Below, piece after piece: positions 46,998 through 57,129 of a stretch of 64,000 nt of DNA. Position 1 is the first letter of the stretch; each line of letters begins with the position of its first letter. Made by a program: the position numbers and the translations under genes. The notes under the pieces were generated by a model. That model was not told the DNA's origin. It was given only the letters and a program-made list of their open reading frames with translations, and did no database searches. Where the stretch lies: positions 1-64,000 of the forward strand of contig NZ_FNJW01000008.1 of assembly GCF_900102725.1 (NCBI RefSeq). Reading direction: 5' to 3'. The stretch is from Carnobacterium viridans. GTDB taxonomy: Bacteria > Bacillota > Bacilli > Lactobacillales > Carnobacteriaceae.

Positions 46998-48079
46998 AGC
47001 AAAAAGTTATTCGATCACTTTTTTTCTCCAGTAGTATCATTATATTTATGTTGTTTTTTGTCATTATAGCCAGTTACAGCTTTGCATATTCTCCTGAAAG
47101 CTGGTATTTAGATATTTTTACAACACGCTTTTTTTATATTCCTTTTATTGGGTATTTACTGGCTGTCTCAGCAGCGATTGGTCTAGGTGTTACACTTGGT
47201 GTTTATTATCTAAACAAACGCCAGTGGCAACACATAGAAGAGACTCTTCACACTCTTGTAAAAGGAGACTATTCAAAAGAGACATTTGATCAACTACTTG
47301 CTAAGAATGAAGAGGATTATTTTTTTTCTGATGAATTGAAAAGAGCACTTGTGGATATTCGTGAAAAATTAGTCACATTAGCCAATGAAGTACAAATAAA
47401 CAGCAATTCAGCCAATTCTATTAATGGTCAGACGAAAGAAGAAATTCTGGTCTCTGAACGGAGCCGTTTGGCACGAGAATTACACGATTCCGTCAGTCAA
47501 CAACTATTTGCAGCTATGATGATGTTGTCTGCTTTAAATGAGCAGATGGGTGAGTCAAGCGGAGCCTTACAAAAGCAAGTAAAATTAATAGAGTCTATTG
47601 TAAATGAAGCGCAGGCTGAAATGCGAGCTTTATTACTCCATTTAAGACCCGTCAATTTAGAAGGAAAGTCATTGAAAAAAGGAATTGAGCAACTGTTAAA
47701 TGAGCTTCGCACCAAAATTCAAATTGAATTAAATTGGGATATTGAGGATGTTTCACTACCAAATGGCATAGAAGATCATCTTTTTCGTATCGTTCAAGAA
47801 CTTCTTTCAAATACATTGCGGCATTCAAAAGCAAACGAATTAGAGGTTTACTTGCACATCATTGATCAATCTGTTTTATTGAGAGTCATTGACGATGGAA
47901 TTGGTTTCAATACGACTGAAAACAAAGCTGGAAATTATGGGTTGCAGAATATTAATGAACGAGTAATCGGAATGGGTGGGACATGCAAGATTATCAGCTT
48001 TAAAAATAAGGGAACAAGTGTTGAGATAAAGATACCGCTTATGACTAAAATCGAAAAAGGGGCAGGGAAATATGATTAA
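46994..48079 (+). CDS. liaS: LiaS-like sensor histidine kinase
   Basis: 361 aa. Two membrane helices (~10-32, ~48-70) with a short extracellular loop, HisKA_3 dimerisation domain with the phosphorylated His in [17 protein letters not shown] (~164), C-terminal HATPase ([29 protein letters not shown]). It senses antibiotics and membrane damage together with LiaF. Overlaps the regulator gene by eight bases. Confidence 0.92.
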   Translation: MKQKVIRSLFFSSSIIIFMLFFVIIASYSFAYSPESWYLDIFTTRFFYIPFIGYLLAVSAAIGLGVTLGVYYLNKRQWQHIEETLHTLVKGDYSKETFDQLLAKNEEDYFFSDELKRALVDIREKLVTLANEVQINSNSANSINGQTKEEILVSERSRLARELHDSVSQQLFAAMMMLSALNEQMGESSGALQKQVKLIESIVNEAQAEMRALLLHLRPVNLEGKSLKKGIEQLLNELRTKIQIELNWDIEDVSLPNGIEDHLFRIVQELLSNTLRHSKANELEVYLHIIDQSVLLRVIDDGIGFNTTENKAGNYGLQNINERVIGMGGTCKIISFKNKGTSVEIKIPLMTKIEKGAGKYD

Positions 48080-48704
48080 AGTATTATTAGTGGACGATCA
48101 TGAAATGGTTCGATTAGGAGTTTCCTCTTACTTATCCATCCAAAGTGACATAGAGGTTATAGGAGAAGCTGAGAACGGAAAAATTGGTTTTGAAAAGGCA
48201 ATGGAGCTGCGTCCAGATGTTATTTTGATGGACTTAGTGATGGATATAATGGATGGTATCGAGTCAACAAAAGCTATTATGAAAGAATGGCCTGAAGCAA
48301 AAATCGTTATTGTAACTAGTTTTATTGATGACGAAAAAGTTTACCCTGCACTGGAAGCAGGAGCGTCCAGCTATATTTTAAAAACATCAACTGCAAGTAC
48401 AATTGCGAATGCGATTCGCTCTACATATAAGGGTGAAACGATTCTGGAACCGGAAGTAACCGGAAAAATGATGGAACGTCTAACTAAAAAGCCTATTCAT
48501 CAACTACATGAGGATCTAACGAATCGTGAACAAGAGATTCTCATGTTGATTGCTCAAGGCAATTCTAACCAAGAAATTGCTGACGCACTTTTCATAACCC
48601 TTAAAACGGTTAAAACACATGTTTCAAATATATTAGCTAAGTTAGAAGTAGAAGATCGAACGCAAGCAGCAATTTATGCTTTTAAACATCACCTTATTGA
48701 GTAA
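48072..48704 (+). CDS. liaR: LiaR-like response regulator (NarL/LuxR type)
   Basis: 210 aa. Receiver domain with VDDHEMVR and the phosphorylated Asp in [10 protein letters not shown] (~55), Lys in YILKTS; C-terminal LuxR helix-turn-helix ([28 protein letters not shown]). With LiaF and LiaS it forms the envelope-stress three-component system linked to daptomycin and bacitracin response in relatives. Confidence 0.93.
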   Translation: MIKVLLVDDHEMVRLGVSSYLSIQSDIEVIGEAENGKIGFEKAMELRPDVILMDLVMDIMDGIESTKAIMKEWPEAKIVIVTSFIDDEKVYPALEAGASSYILKTSTASTIANAIRSTYKGETILEPEVTGKMMERLTKKPIHQLHEDLTNREQEILMLIAQGNSNQEIADALFITLKTVKTHVSNILAKLEVEDRTQAAIYAFKHHLIE

Positions 48705-48776
48705 AGCAAGATAAACAAGTACAATGAAGTCGATAGGAACTAGTATAGAGTTAAGAATAAGAAAGATGGTGAATAA

Positions 48777-49436
48777 ATGAAAAAGAACTTTGCAATTATT
48801 GGTTTAGGGCGTTTTGGCAGCAGTATTTGTCGTACGCTTGTAGAAAGTGGACATGATGTACTGGCGATTGATTTAAATGAAGATAGAGTAAATGAGTATA
48901 TGAATATAGCCACTCATGCAGTTGTTGCAAATGCTCAAGATGAAAGTGTTTTACGTTCATTGGGGATCCGTAATTTTGATCATGTCATTATAGCTATTGG
49001 TGAGGATATTCAAGCAAGCATTTTAACCACACTTATGATCAAAGAAATGGGTAATTCATACATCACAGCTAAAGCTCAAAATGCCTACCATGGAAAAGTG
49101 TTAGAAAAAATAGGAGCCGATCATGTTGTCCACCCTGAAAGAGATATGGGTATTCGAATTGGACATCATTTGGTTTCACGAAACGTAGTGGATTATTTAG
49201 AACTATCGGATAAATATTCATTAGTTGAACTAAAAGTAACCAACTCAAAATTTTTTAATAAAACACTTTTAGAATTAAATTTTAGACAACGTTATGGACT
49301 AAATGTTATTGGAATTCGACGAGGGCAAGAGATGATCATTTCTCCTGCAGCTGATGCCGTCATTCAGGTGAATGATACGCTTATGATCGTTGGCGGTATT
49401 AAAGAAATTGATTGGTTAGAAAACCAAATGCCATAG
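48777..49436 (+). CDS. Potassium uptake regulator KtrA/TrkA family
   Basis: 219 aa; ATG after AAAGATGGTGAATAA. RCK_N Rossmann motif IIGLGRFGSSICRTLVESGHDVLAID (first 30 residues) and a C-terminal RCK_C domain. Cytosolic gating ring of a Ktr potassium channel, ligand ATP/NAD(H) or c-di-AMP. The membrane partner KtrB is not in this window. Confidence 0.92.
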   Translation: MKKNFAIIGLGRFGSSICRTLVESGHDVLAIDLNEDRVNEYMNIATHAVVANAQDESVLRSLGIRNFDHVIIAIGEDIQASILTTLMIKEMGNSYITAKAQNAYHGKVLEKIGADHVVHPERDMGIRIGHHLVSRNVVDYLELSDKYSLVELKVTNSKFFNKTLLELNFRQRYGLNVIGIRRGQEMIISPAADAVIQVNDTLMIVGGIKEIDWLENQMP

Positions 49437-49515
49437 AAATACGTTCAAGAAAAACCCAAAGATGTTGTTGTATCTTTAATTATGATACTATTAATAAGGA
49501 TAATAAGTTCTTATG

Positions 49516-49558
49516 AGAGGAGGAATCACAGAGAATCATTTCTGTGAAACTTACTATG
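49516..49558 (+). promoter_or_regulatory. Ribosome binding site separated from its start codon by a hairpin
   Basis: AGAGGAGG (49516-49523) lies 32 bases before the ATG (49556). Between them a perfect CACAGA / TCTGTG stem-loop (49527-49546) would bring the effective spacing to about 12 bases. The in-frame GTG at 49544 is inside the stem. Confidence 0.6.
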
Positions 49559-49849
49559 AAAATTGAAATAACAGATAGTGCTAAAGAATGGTTTGAAAAT
49601 GAGGTGGGTCTTGAAAAAGGAAGTGGCATTCGATTTTTAGGAAAAGTTTATGGAAGCACTGAAGTCCATGAAGGATTCTCAGTCGGAATGGAAGTTACTC
49701 AACCCGCTGAAGTCTTAGCTAAAACCATTATTGATGGGATCATTTACTTTATTGATAAAAATGATGAATGGTTTTTTAGTGGATACGATTTACAAGTTAA
49801 TTATGATAAAGAACGGGAAGAACCAATCTACCATTTTATTGAACACTAA
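49556..49849 (+). CDS. HesB-like / YneR family protein
   Basis: Start taken as ATG 49556 (a GTG at 49544 is also in frame). 97 aa. HesB/IscA-like beta fold pattern (MKIEITDSAKEWFENEVGLEKGSGIRFLGKVYG) but without the three conserved cysteines of A-type Fe-S carriers, as usual for the Gram-positive YneR subgroup. Function unknown. The start lies behind an unusual hairpin-spaced ribosome binding site. Confidence 0.85.
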   Translation: MKIEITDSAKEWFENEVGLEKGSGIRFLGKVYGSTEVHEGFSVGMEVTQPAEVLAKTIIDGIIYFIDKNDEWFFSGYDLQVNYDKEREEPIYHFIEH

Positions 49850-49903
49850 AAAAAGCCTCACCCGACATTTTATTTTGTAGAATGTCAGGTGAGGCTTTTT
49901 TTT
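49847..49903. terminator. Bidirectional terminator between the HesB-like gene and rnjA
   Basis: AAAAAAGCCTCACC-GACATT / AATGTC-AGGTGAGGCTTTTTT, very strong, T-runs on both strands. Confidence 0.92.
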
Positions 49904-49909
49904 AAGAGA

Positions 49910-51580
49910 TTAAACTGGCATAATAACCGGTAAAATCATAGGGTGTCTTTCAGTTCGTTCAAATAAGAATGGTTTTAAACTTTCAATGATTGTGTTTTTT
50001 AAAGTTTGTTCGGTAACTTTATCATTTGCTAAACTTCTATTTAAACTTTTAGTCATAACTTGTTGTGCATCATTAATTAATTCTCCAGATTCACGCATAT
50101 AAATAAATCCACGAGACAAGATATCAGGACCTGCTAATACTTCTTTAGACTTGTAATCGATTGTTACTACGACAACAACCAACCCTTCTTCAGATAGCAA
50201 CTTACGGTCACGTAAAACAACATTTCCGATGTCTCCGATTCCTTTACCATCTACATAGACATCTCCAGCTTCGAAGTGCCCAGCTTCTCTGGCTGAATCA
50301 GCCGTTAAAGCTATGATATCACCATTATCTAAGATAAAAGAATTTTCTTTAGGAATTCCTACTAGTTCAGCAAGACCTGCATGAATTTTTTGCATTCTGT
50401 ATTCACCATGAACAGGGATAAAGTATTTAGGTTTCATTAAACGAAGCATCAATTTTTGTTCTTGTTGACCACCATGTCCAGAAGTATGAACATTATTTAC
50501 TCTTCCATGAATAACATTTGCACCAGCTTCAGAAAGTAAATTAATAACACGATTTACACTTGAAGTATTCCCAGGGATAGGAGAGCTAGAAAAAATTACT
50601 GTATCACCAGGTTGAATAGAAATTTGACGATGTGTACCATTAGCGATACGACTCAAGGCTGCCATTGGCTCACCTTGTGATCCTGTACATAAAATAATAC
50701 TTTCCTTTGCAGGAAGGCGATTAATTTCTCTAGGTTCTATAAAGGTTTCTTCTGGAGCAGTGATATAGCCTAATTGACGACCAGTTGTAACAGACGATTC
50801 CATACTACGACCAAAAACAGCTATTTTACGTCCTGTTTTGATTGCTGCATTTGCAACTTGTTGCAAACGAGAAATATTAGAAGCAAAAGTCGCAAAAATG
50901 ATACGGCCTTCTACTTTTTGCATGATACTTGTGATTGATTCTCCAACAACTTGTTCAGATTTAGTGAAAGTAGGGATTTCAGCATTTGTACTATCAGATA
51001 AAAGAGCTAGTACACCTTCATCACCTATTTTAGCCATTCTGTGCAAGTTTGCTGGTTTGCCTACTGGAGTAAAATCAAATTTGTAATCTCCAGTTAGAAC
51101 GATGTTGCCGGGTGGTGTCTTAACGACAATACCAAAAGCTTCGGGAATACTATGTGTCGTTCTAAAAAAACTAACACTTGTTTTACGGAATTTTATGACG
51201 TCATCTTCACCAATTTCGTGCAATACTGTATCACGCAATAAACCATGTTCAGTTAATTTGTTACGAATTAACGCAGAAGCTAATGGTCCGGCATAAATTG
51301 GAATATTGGCTTGTCTTAATAAGAAAGGAATACCACCAATATGATCCTCATGTCCATGTGTGATAACTAAAGCTTTAACTTTATGGATATTTTGAACAAT
51401 GTAACTGTAATCAGGAATAACATAATCAATTCCTAATAATTCGTCTTCAGGAAATTTAATACCGGCGTCAATAATGATGATTTCATCTTGAAATTGAACA
51501 CCATACGTATTTTTACCAATTTCCCCTAAACCCCCAATGGCAAAGACAGCAGCTTCATTATTTTTTATAGAAGGTTTCAT
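49910..51580 (-). CDS. rnjA: Ribonuclease J1
   Basis: 556 aa. Metallo-beta-lactamase core with the zinc motif [15 protein letters not shown] (~73-87), beta-CASP domain ([16 protein letters not shown]), [11 protein letters not shown] and VHGEYRMQ, C-terminal region ending near the membrane-degradosome interface. 5'-3' exonuclease and endonuclease for mRNA turnover and rRNA maturation. The start overlaps the stop of rpoY. Confidence 0.95.
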   Translation of the reverse strand: MKPSIKNNEAAVFAIGGLGEIGKNTYGVQFQDEIIIIDAGIKFPEDELLGIDYVIPDYSYIVQNIHKVKALVITHGHEDHIGGIPFLLRQANIPIYAGPLASALIRNKLTEHGLLRDTVLHEIGEDDVIKFRKTSVSFFRTTHSIPEAFGIVVKTPPGNIVLTGDYKFDFTPVGKPANLHRMAKIGDEGVLALLSDSTNAEIPTFTKSEQVVGESITSIMQKVEGRIIFATFASNISRLQQVANAAIKTGRKIAVFGRSMESSVTTGRQLGYITAPEETFIEPREINRLPAKESIILCTGSQGEPMAALSRIANGTHRQISIQPGDTVIFSSSPIPGNTSSVNRVINLLSEAGANVIHGRVNNVHTSGHGGQQEQKLMLRLMKPKYFIPVHGEYRMQKIHAGLAELVGIPKENSFILDNGDIIALTADSAREAGHFEAGDVYVDGKGIGDIGNVVLRDRKLLSEEGLVVVVVTIDYKSKEVLAGPDILSRGFIYMRESGELINDAQQVMTKSLNRSLANDKVTEQTLKNTIIESLKPFLFERTERHPMILPVIMPV

Positions 51581-51795
51581 TAGTTAAACTCCACTAACTT
51601 GAAATCCGGACTATTTTGTTCGTATTCAAGATACTTTCCATCAATTTTTTGAACAAGTTCAATATTATAGGGGGTATTTTGTTCAACCAATTCACGTGCT
51701 TCCACAGCACTTCCTGCTTCTAGATAAAGTGCTTGTGTGTCTTCTCTTTTTGGGTTTCTTAATTTTGTTTCTTGATAATTAACTTTAAAAATCAT
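51580..51795 (-). CDS. rpoY: RNA polymerase epsilon subunit
   Basis: 71 aa (DUF1447). [48 protein letters not shown] matches the small Firmicutes RNAP subunit. ATG after AGAGGAGAGAAATAA. It always precedes rnjA in this phylum, as here, with a one-base overlap. Confidence 0.93.
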   Translation of the reverse strand: MIFKVNYQETKLRNPKREDTQALYLEAGSAVEARELVEQNTPYNIELVQKIDGKYLEYEQNSPDFKLVEFN

Positions 51796-51814
51796 TTATT
51801 TCTCTCCTCTTTAT

Positions 51815-51841
51815 ACGTTCTCTCTAGAATAGATAGAACGT
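51815..51841. repeat. 27-bp inverted repeat in the rpoY-rnjA leader
   Basis: ACGTTCT and AGAACGT flank a 13-base centre that is itself mostly symmetric (CTCTAGAATAGAT). It lies 20-45 bases before the rpoY start, so it is either an operator or an RNA hairpin. Confidence 0.55.
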
Positions 51842-52262
51842 TAGTCTTTTTTATAAAAAATTGGTGAAGTGTTTTGCATTACGAAAAAATCAATCTATGA
51901 ACTTTATTCAAAGATGACAAACGAAAACCACGTCAGTTTAATTCCTTAACATGAATGTAAAGCTACTAGAAAAAAATTATGATTTCTTCTTTGTATTCAG
52001 TTTAGTTTTTTCCCGAACTAGTGGTTGTGGTAAGTACACAACAGCTAAATTTATTTTACCATAATTCATTAATTAAGTATAGAAAGTTAGTTGGTACGAA
52101 AAAAATAGAAATTGACTATTCGTACTTAGAAGAAATTATGCTATATTGTAATAGATGTTTTTTGACGATGCAAGGGATAAACAGACTAAGATCTTATTTT
52201 TAGTTTTAAAGGTAAAAACACAAAATCATCAACAATAGAATAATTTTAAGGGAGATGAGAAA
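51842..52262. other. Intergenic stretch without recognised genes
   Basis: AT-rich region between divergent rpoY-rnjA and the ABC exporter genes. A possible 60-codon frame at 52021-52203 has a GTG start and no ribosome binding site, and its translation matches nothing I know. Promoters for both directions must lie here but none stands out. GGGAGATGAG at the end is the ribosome binding site of the exporter gene. Confidence 0.5.
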
Positions 52263-53993
52263 TTGAATTTAATGTGGAGATATACAATGAAGTATAAAAA
52301 ATTAGTATTGATAAATTTTTTGTGCGTTTTTGGTTTCATCTTGATTGAACTAGGACTGCCCACTTTGTTGGCACAGCTAATCAATAAAGGTTTAATGTTT
52401 AATGATTTTGACGTTGTAACCTATTATGGGAAATGGATGTTTATCATTTCTATAATTGGATTGATTGGGTTGATTGGTCTAGCGTATACCGTTAGTAGCA
52501 TTACTACTAGACTCGTTCGTGATATTCGTAATGACATTTTTGAAAAAGTGCAGTCTTTTTCTCACAAAGAATACAACGAATTTGGTGTCTCTTCATTAGT
52601 GACACGCACAACAAATGATGCATTTCAAATTATGGTTTTCATGCAAATGGTTTTACGAGTAGGAATGATGACTCCGCTCATGTTCATTTCTAGTTTTATC
52701 ATGATCATTCGAACCAGTCCGTCATTGTCGTATGTCGTGTTGATTGCCGTCCCTTTTTTAATTGGAATTGTTTATTTCATTGGAAAGCACTCCGCACCTT
52801 TATCCAATAGACAACAAATTAATTTGGATGAAATCAACTTAAACTTACGCGAAAATTTAACAGGTTTAAGAGTGATTCGTGCATTTGTAAAAGAAAAGTT
52901 TCAAGAAAGCCGATTTTATCAAGTTAACGATAATTATATGAATGTTTCTAAAAAATTATTTAAGTTGATGGCGTTAGCCATGCCGACTTTCTCAATTGTC
53001 TTTAACTGTATTTTTGCAGTTGTTATTTGGTTGGGGGCTATAGAAATAAATACTGGGGATCTTCAAGTAGGGAGTTTAGTTGCATTTATAGAATATATTT
53101 TTCATGCTCTTTTTTCATTTATGATGTTTGCTAACATTTTTACTATGTACCCAAGAGCAGCTGTTTCTGCTAGACGGATCGAAGAAATATTAACTACTGT
53201 ACCGTCTATTACAGAAAATGAAAATGGCGTAACGGAAACGGAAACACATGGATACTTGACTTTTGAAGATGTGACGTTCGCTTATCCTGGCAATACTGAA
53301 GAACCGGTTATTGAAAATGTAAGTTTTACAGTGAGACCTGGTGAAACTGCTGCATTTATTGGAAGCACAGGTAGTGGAAAATCGAGTTTGATTCAGTTGA
53401 TACCTCGATTTTATGATGTTACGAAAGGTCGTATTTTAGTCGATGGAGTAGATGTTAGAGAATATAACTTAAGAGCATTACGTCAAAAGATAGGCTACAT
53501 TCCTCAAAAGGCTTTGTTATTTACCGGAACAATTACTGACAATATGCGTTATGGGAAATGGAATGCTGACAATAAAGAAATTGAGGAAGCTTCAGATATT
53601 TCTCAATCTAAAGATTTTATTTTGAAAAAACCGAAACAATTTGATGAATTTTTATCTGAAGGTGGAAGCAATATGTCTGGTGGACAAAAACAACGTCTAT
53701 CGATAGCACGTGCCATCATAAAAAAACCGGATATTTATATTTTTGATGATAGTTTCTCAGCATTGGATTATCAAACTGATGCAAAATTAAGAGCGCGTTT
53801 AAAATTGGAAACTAAAAATGCAGCCGTCCTGATTGTTGCCCAACGAGTGGGTACCATTATGCATGCGGATAATATTATTGTATTAAACAAAGGTGTTGTA
53901 GTTGCTCAAGGAACGCATGCAGAATTATTGAAAAAATCTGATGTCTACTATGATATTGCCTCATCACAGTTGTCGAAGGAGGAGTTAGAATGA
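52263..53993 (+). CDS. Heterodimeric ABC exporter subunit 1 (LmrC/EfrC/BmrC-like)
   Basis: TTG start eight bases after GGGAG; 576 aa. Six-helix transmembrane domain (~1-300) then ATPase domain: Walker A GSTGSGKSS, signature MSGGQKQRLS, Walker B IYIFDDSFSALD where the catalytic Glu is replaced by Asp, and Gln in place of the H-loop His (VAQRVG). These changes mark the degenerate nucleotide site of heterodimeric multidrug exporters. Overlaps subunit 2 as ATGA. Confidence 0.9.
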   Translation: MNLMWRYTMKYKKLVLINFLCVFGFILIELGLPTLLAQLINKGLMFNDFDVVTYYGKWMFIISIIGLIGLIGLAYTVSSITTRLVRDIRNDIFEKVQSFSHKEYNEFGVSSLVTRTTNDAFQIMVFMQMVLRVGMMTPLMFISSFIMIIRTSPSLSYVVLIAVPFLIGIVYFIGKHSAPLSNRQQINLDEINLNLRENLTGLRVIRAFVKEKFQESRFYQVNDNYMNVSKKLFKLMALAMPTFSIVFNCIFAVVIWLGAIEINTGDLQVGSLVAFIEYIFHALFSFMMFANIFTMYPRAAVSARRIEEILTTVPSITENENGVTETETHGYLTFEDVTFAYPGNTEEPVIENVSFTVRPGETAAFIGSTGSGKSSLIQLIPRFYDVTKGRILVDGVDVREYNLRALRQKIGYIPQKALLFTGTITDNMRYGKWNADNKEIEEASDISQSKDFILKKPKQFDEFLSEGGSNMSGGQKQRLSIARAIIKKPDIYIFDDSFSALDYQTDAKLRARLKLETKNAAVLIVAQRVGTIMHADNIIVLNKGVVVAQGTHAELLKKSDVYYDIASSQLSKEELE

Positions 53994-55765
53994 GTCATAT
54001 GAAAGGTTCATTACGCCGAATTTGGCAGTATATCAAACCTTATAAAATTGGTTTTCTATCTGCTATTTCGTTAACCATTGTCTGTATGATCGTAAATGCT
54101 CTACAGCCTTACATTATTGGATTGGCTATGACAGAGCTAGGTAAAAATGTTTCTGATATGTTGAATAATGTGCCGAATGCAGGAGTTAATTTCCCTTATA
54201 TTCGTAACATTATCATCATTATCTTGGGGATGGCAGCTATTTATCAAATTACCTTGTATTTATCTTCGTATATCATGACGAATGTCGTTCAAAATACCAT
54301 GCGTGATTTAAGAAATGAAATTGAACTAAAAATTAATCGTCTTCCAGTCTCATACTTTGATCGAAATCAACAAGGAAATATATTAAGTCGTGTCACAAAT
54401 GATGTTGATTCCATAAGTAATGCGATGCAACAAAGTTTAATTCAAATGGTTAATTCGTTTATGGGAATTGTGTTCGCTATAACGATGATGTTGTATATCT
54501 CTGTTCCATTAGCAATAGTGATTATGACAACCATTCCACTTTCTTTTATTATTTCAAAAGCTATTATCAAAAAATCGCAACCCTATTTTAAAGGGCAACA
54601 AGAATCACTAGGGGCGATGAATGGACATGTGCAAGAAAGCTTTAGTGGATTTACTGAAATCAAACTTTATGGAAAAGAAAAAGATAAATTAGAAGAATTT
54701 AAAGGAATCAATGCAACGTTGAACAACTATGGTTTCAAAGCTGCCTTTATCTCTGGGATAATGAGCCCTTTAGTAGGATTTGTATCCAACCTAGCTTATT
54801 TCGGTATCGCGGTCGGCGGTGGGTACTTGGTTATTATGGGAAACCTGTCTTTAGGAAATTTACAAGCTTTTACTCAATACATTTGGCAAATTAACCAGCC
54901 TATTTCTCAAATCACACAACTATCTGGTGTTATTCAAAGTGCAGCAGCAGCAGTTAACCGTGTGTTCGAGATTTTAGATGAACCAGAAGAAATCATTAAT
55001 GAAACTGAACATGCATTACCTAATACTATAGAAGGTAATGTTGATTTTGAACATGTTTCATTTGGCTATGACAAAGAAAAACCATTGATTACTGATTTGA
55101 ATGTGTCAGTGAAAAAGGGGCAAACGGTAGCTGTTGTTGGACCTACAGGGGCAGGGAAAACGACGCTAATCAATTTATTAATGCGTTTCTACGACGTTGA
55201 TAAAGGGGCCATTAAAATTGACGGTATCGATACAAAATCAATGTCCAGACAAGATGTTCGTTCGTTATTTGGAATGGTTTTACAAGATGCTTGGGTTTAT
55301 AGTGGAACGATTGCTGAAAATATTCGTTTTGGTAAGTTAGATGCAACGGATGAAGAAGTTGTGGAAGCAGCAAAAACAGCTAATGTGGATCATTTTATAC
55401 GAACTTTACCTGATGGATACAATATGAAACTAAACAAAGAAACGTCTAATGTATCTTTAGGTCAGAAGCAACTTTTAACTATTGCACGGGCTGTAATTTC
55501 TGATCCGAAAATTTTGATTCTAGATGAAGCGACTAGTTCAGTAGATACACGCTTAGAAAGTTTGATTCAAAAAGCGATGAAAAAAGTGATGGAAGGCAGA
55601 ACAAGTTTCGTCATTGCCCATCGCTTGTCCACAATCCGAGATTCTGATTTAATTTTAGTCATGGATCAAGGTGAAATCATTGAACAAGGAACGCATGAAG
55701 AACTGCTTGAAAAAGGAACTTTTTATGCAAATCTATACAACAGTCAATTTAGTGAAGAAGAATAA
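53990..55765 (+). CDS. Heterodimeric ABC exporter subunit 2 (LmrD/EfrD/BmrD-like)
   Basis: 591 aa. Transmembrane domain (~1-330) and ATPase with Walker A GPTGAGKTT, signature VSLGQKQ (Leu in place of the first Gly of the SGGQ consensus), canonical Walker B ILILDEATSSVD and H-loop IAHRLST. With subunit 1 it makes one consensus and one degenerate ATP site, the LmrCD/BmrCD pattern. Probably exports drugs or peptides; substrate not deducible. Confidence 0.9.
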   Translation: MSHMKGSLRRIWQYIKPYKIGFLSAISLTIVCMIVNALQPYIIGLAMTELGKNVSDMLNNVPNAGVNFPYIRNIIIIILGMAAIYQITLYLSSYIMTNVVQNTMRDLRNEIELKINRLPVSYFDRNQQGNILSRVTNDVDSISNAMQQSLIQMVNSFMGIVFAITMMLYISVPLAIVIMTTIPLSFIISKAIIKKSQPYFKGQQESLGAMNGHVQESFSGFTEIKLYGKEKDKLEEFKGINATLNNYGFKAAFISGIMSPLVGFVSNLAYFGIAVGGGYLVIMGNLSLGNLQAFTQYIWQINQPISQITQLSGVIQSAAAAVNRVFEILDEPEEIINETEHALPNTIEGNVDFEHVSFGYDKEKPLITDLNVSVKKGQTVAVVGPTGAGKTTLINLLMRFYDVDKGAIKIDGIDTKSMSRQDVRSLFGMVLQDAWVYSGTIAENIRFGKLDATDEEVVEAAKTANVDHFIRTLPDGYNMKLNKETSNVSLGQKQLLTIARAVISDPKILILDEATSSVDTRLESLIQKAMKKVMEGRTSFVIAHRLSTIRDSDLILVMDQGEIIEQGTHEELLEKGTFYANLYNSQFSEEE

Positions 55766-55810
55766 AAAAAATTGAAAAAAACGGTTCTTTATTTTCTGGA
55801 GTTGATAAGG

Positions 55811-55988
55811 AAATTTCCTTCGGATTACGGGATAGCTTGCGGAAAGCCATGGGACCATTTTGAGCCGAAGAACGCGTCTCAAAACTTGCAAGCGTCAAAC
55901 TTAACGTAGCGGCTAAAGCCGAACGCTAAGTAATTCTCAATGCATCCTTTTTCATGGCTGCAAGCTTCTCCTATTCCTCCGAAAATTT
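55811..55988. repeat. 178-bp hairpin-forming repeat element, copy B
   Basis: Same plan as the copy at 31592-31768: outer arms AAATTTCCTTCGGATTA / CCTATTCCTCCGAAAATTT, inner TAGCTTGC / GCAAGCTT and GCCATG / CATGGC, and two middle hairpins whose sequences differ from copy A but still pair (TTGAG/CTCAA; CTTA-CG-TAGCGGCT/AGCCG-CGCTAAG). It stands between the exporter stop and a terminator. Confidence 0.75.
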
Positions 55989-56048
55989 CTGGAATGTGTT
56001 AAAAGAAACTCAATTAATTACTGACCAACGTCAAATGTTGAAGAACCA

Positions 56049-56092
56049 AAAAAACATGGAAGTCCAGCGTGAATGGACTTCCATGTTTTTTT
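56049..56092. terminator. Terminator after exporter operon / repeat B
   Basis: AAAAAAACATGGAAGTCCA / TGGACTTCCATGTTTTTTT, perfect palindrome. Confidence 0.92.
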
Positions 56093-56169
56093 GTTTTTCA
56101 GTCTAGTAGTCTAGAAGAATAAAGGGTACAATTGTCTTATAAGCAGCAACAGAAAGGAAGAACCTAAAC

Positions 56170-56949
56170 ATGCAAAAGAAAATGATTTTTTTTGATATCG
56201 ATGGAACATTAGTTAATGATCAAAAAAACATCCCAGAGAGCACCAAATTAGCGATTAAAGAACTAAAAAATAACGGTCATGAAATAGCTATTGCTACTGG
56301 ACGAAATTTATTCATGGCTCAAAATATCATTGATGAATTAGAAATTAGCCATTATGTTGTTTGTAATGGAGCAGCAGGATACTTACATAACGAACAAGTT
56401 TACGAAAACCCGTTGGACCAAGCTCAATTAGAGAAACTTATTCAAGTAGCAGATTTGAATAATCATGACATGATTTATGAAACACCAGAGACATTAAGAA
56501 GAAGAAATGAAGAAGCTGACGTTAGTATAACTACAGCTATGAAATCTGTAGGTTATGGCGTCCCAAAATACGATCGAGATTTTTACTTACACAACTCGTT
56601 AGTTCAATGTTTGCTGTTTTACCGCGAAGACGAGAAACAATTTTATGAGAGTGGACAGTTTTCAAAATTCCGGTTTGTACGTTGGCATGATTCTGGAGTA
56701 GATGTATTGCCGCATGATGGTTCAAAAGCAAATACGGTCATTAGAGTTGCTTTAGAAAATGGCTTTAACATAGAAGATACCATTGCGTTTGGAGATGGCT
56801 TGAACGATTTAGAAATGATTGAAAAAGTTGGAACTGGAGTAGCAATGGGCAATGCTTTAGAAAGTGTAAAGTTAAGAGCCGATAAAGTAACAAAAAGTTG
56901 CAATGAAGATGGAATTTATATTGCATTAAAAGAACTGGGTTTGATATAA
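56170..56949 (+). CDS. Cof-type HAD family phosphatase
   Basis: 259 aa; ATG after GAAAGGAAGAACCTAAAC. HAD motif I FFDIDGTLVND (~7-17), motif II AIATGRN, motif III Lys and motif IV FGDGLNDLEMIEKVGTGVAMGNA (~206-228). C2B cap. Sugar-phosphate or FMN/PLP phosphatase activity is typical; substrate unknown. Confidence 0.92.
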   Translation: MQKKMIFFDIDGTLVNDQKNIPESTKLAIKELKNNGHEIAIATGRNLFMAQNIIDELEISHYVVCNGAAGYLHNEQVYENPLDQAQLEKLIQVADLNNHDMIYETPETLRRRNEEADVSITTAMKSVGYGVPKYDRDFYLHNSLVQCLLFYREDEKQFYESGQFSKFRFVRWHDSGVDVLPHDGSKANTVIRVALENGFNIEDTIAFGDGLNDLEMIEKVGTGVAMGNALESVKLRADKVTKSCNEDGIYIALKELGLI

Positions 56950-57033
56950 TAAGTAGGCAGTCAATAGATAAATTTCGATTTATTTATATTGGGAGTATGG
57001 CTCAGTTATTTAGTTGCTGAAGCATTCTACTCT

Positions 57034-57104
57034 GGGGTCTTGGTATAATGGGATTACGATTGGCTGGCAGCCAATTAATACGGGTTCAATTCCCGTAGAC
57101 TCCA
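57034..57104 (+). tRNA. tRNA-Ala-like gene, anticodon GGC, no encoded CCA
   Basis: Cloverleaf by eye: acceptor GGGGTCT / AGACTCC with the G3-U70 pair that defines tRNA-Ala, a 3-bp D stem (GTA/TAC) with GG in the loop, anticodon stem ATTGG / CCAAT with loop CTGGCAG (anticodon GGC), a 4-base variable loop, T arm ACGGG-TTCAATT-CCCGT, and discriminator A. CCA is not encoded. Leader AGTATGG (56995-57001) and trailer CCATACT can pair outside it. A terminator follows. Stands alone, unlike normal tRNA clusters of this group. Confidence 0.6.
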
Positions 57105-57129
57105 TACTTGAATTTAATAGTTGTTTGTA

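Noticed and set aside
52021-52203. 60-codon plus-strand frame upstream of the ABC exporter
   Set aside because: GTG start without a ribosome binding site, no recognisable protein, AT-rich intergenic composition.
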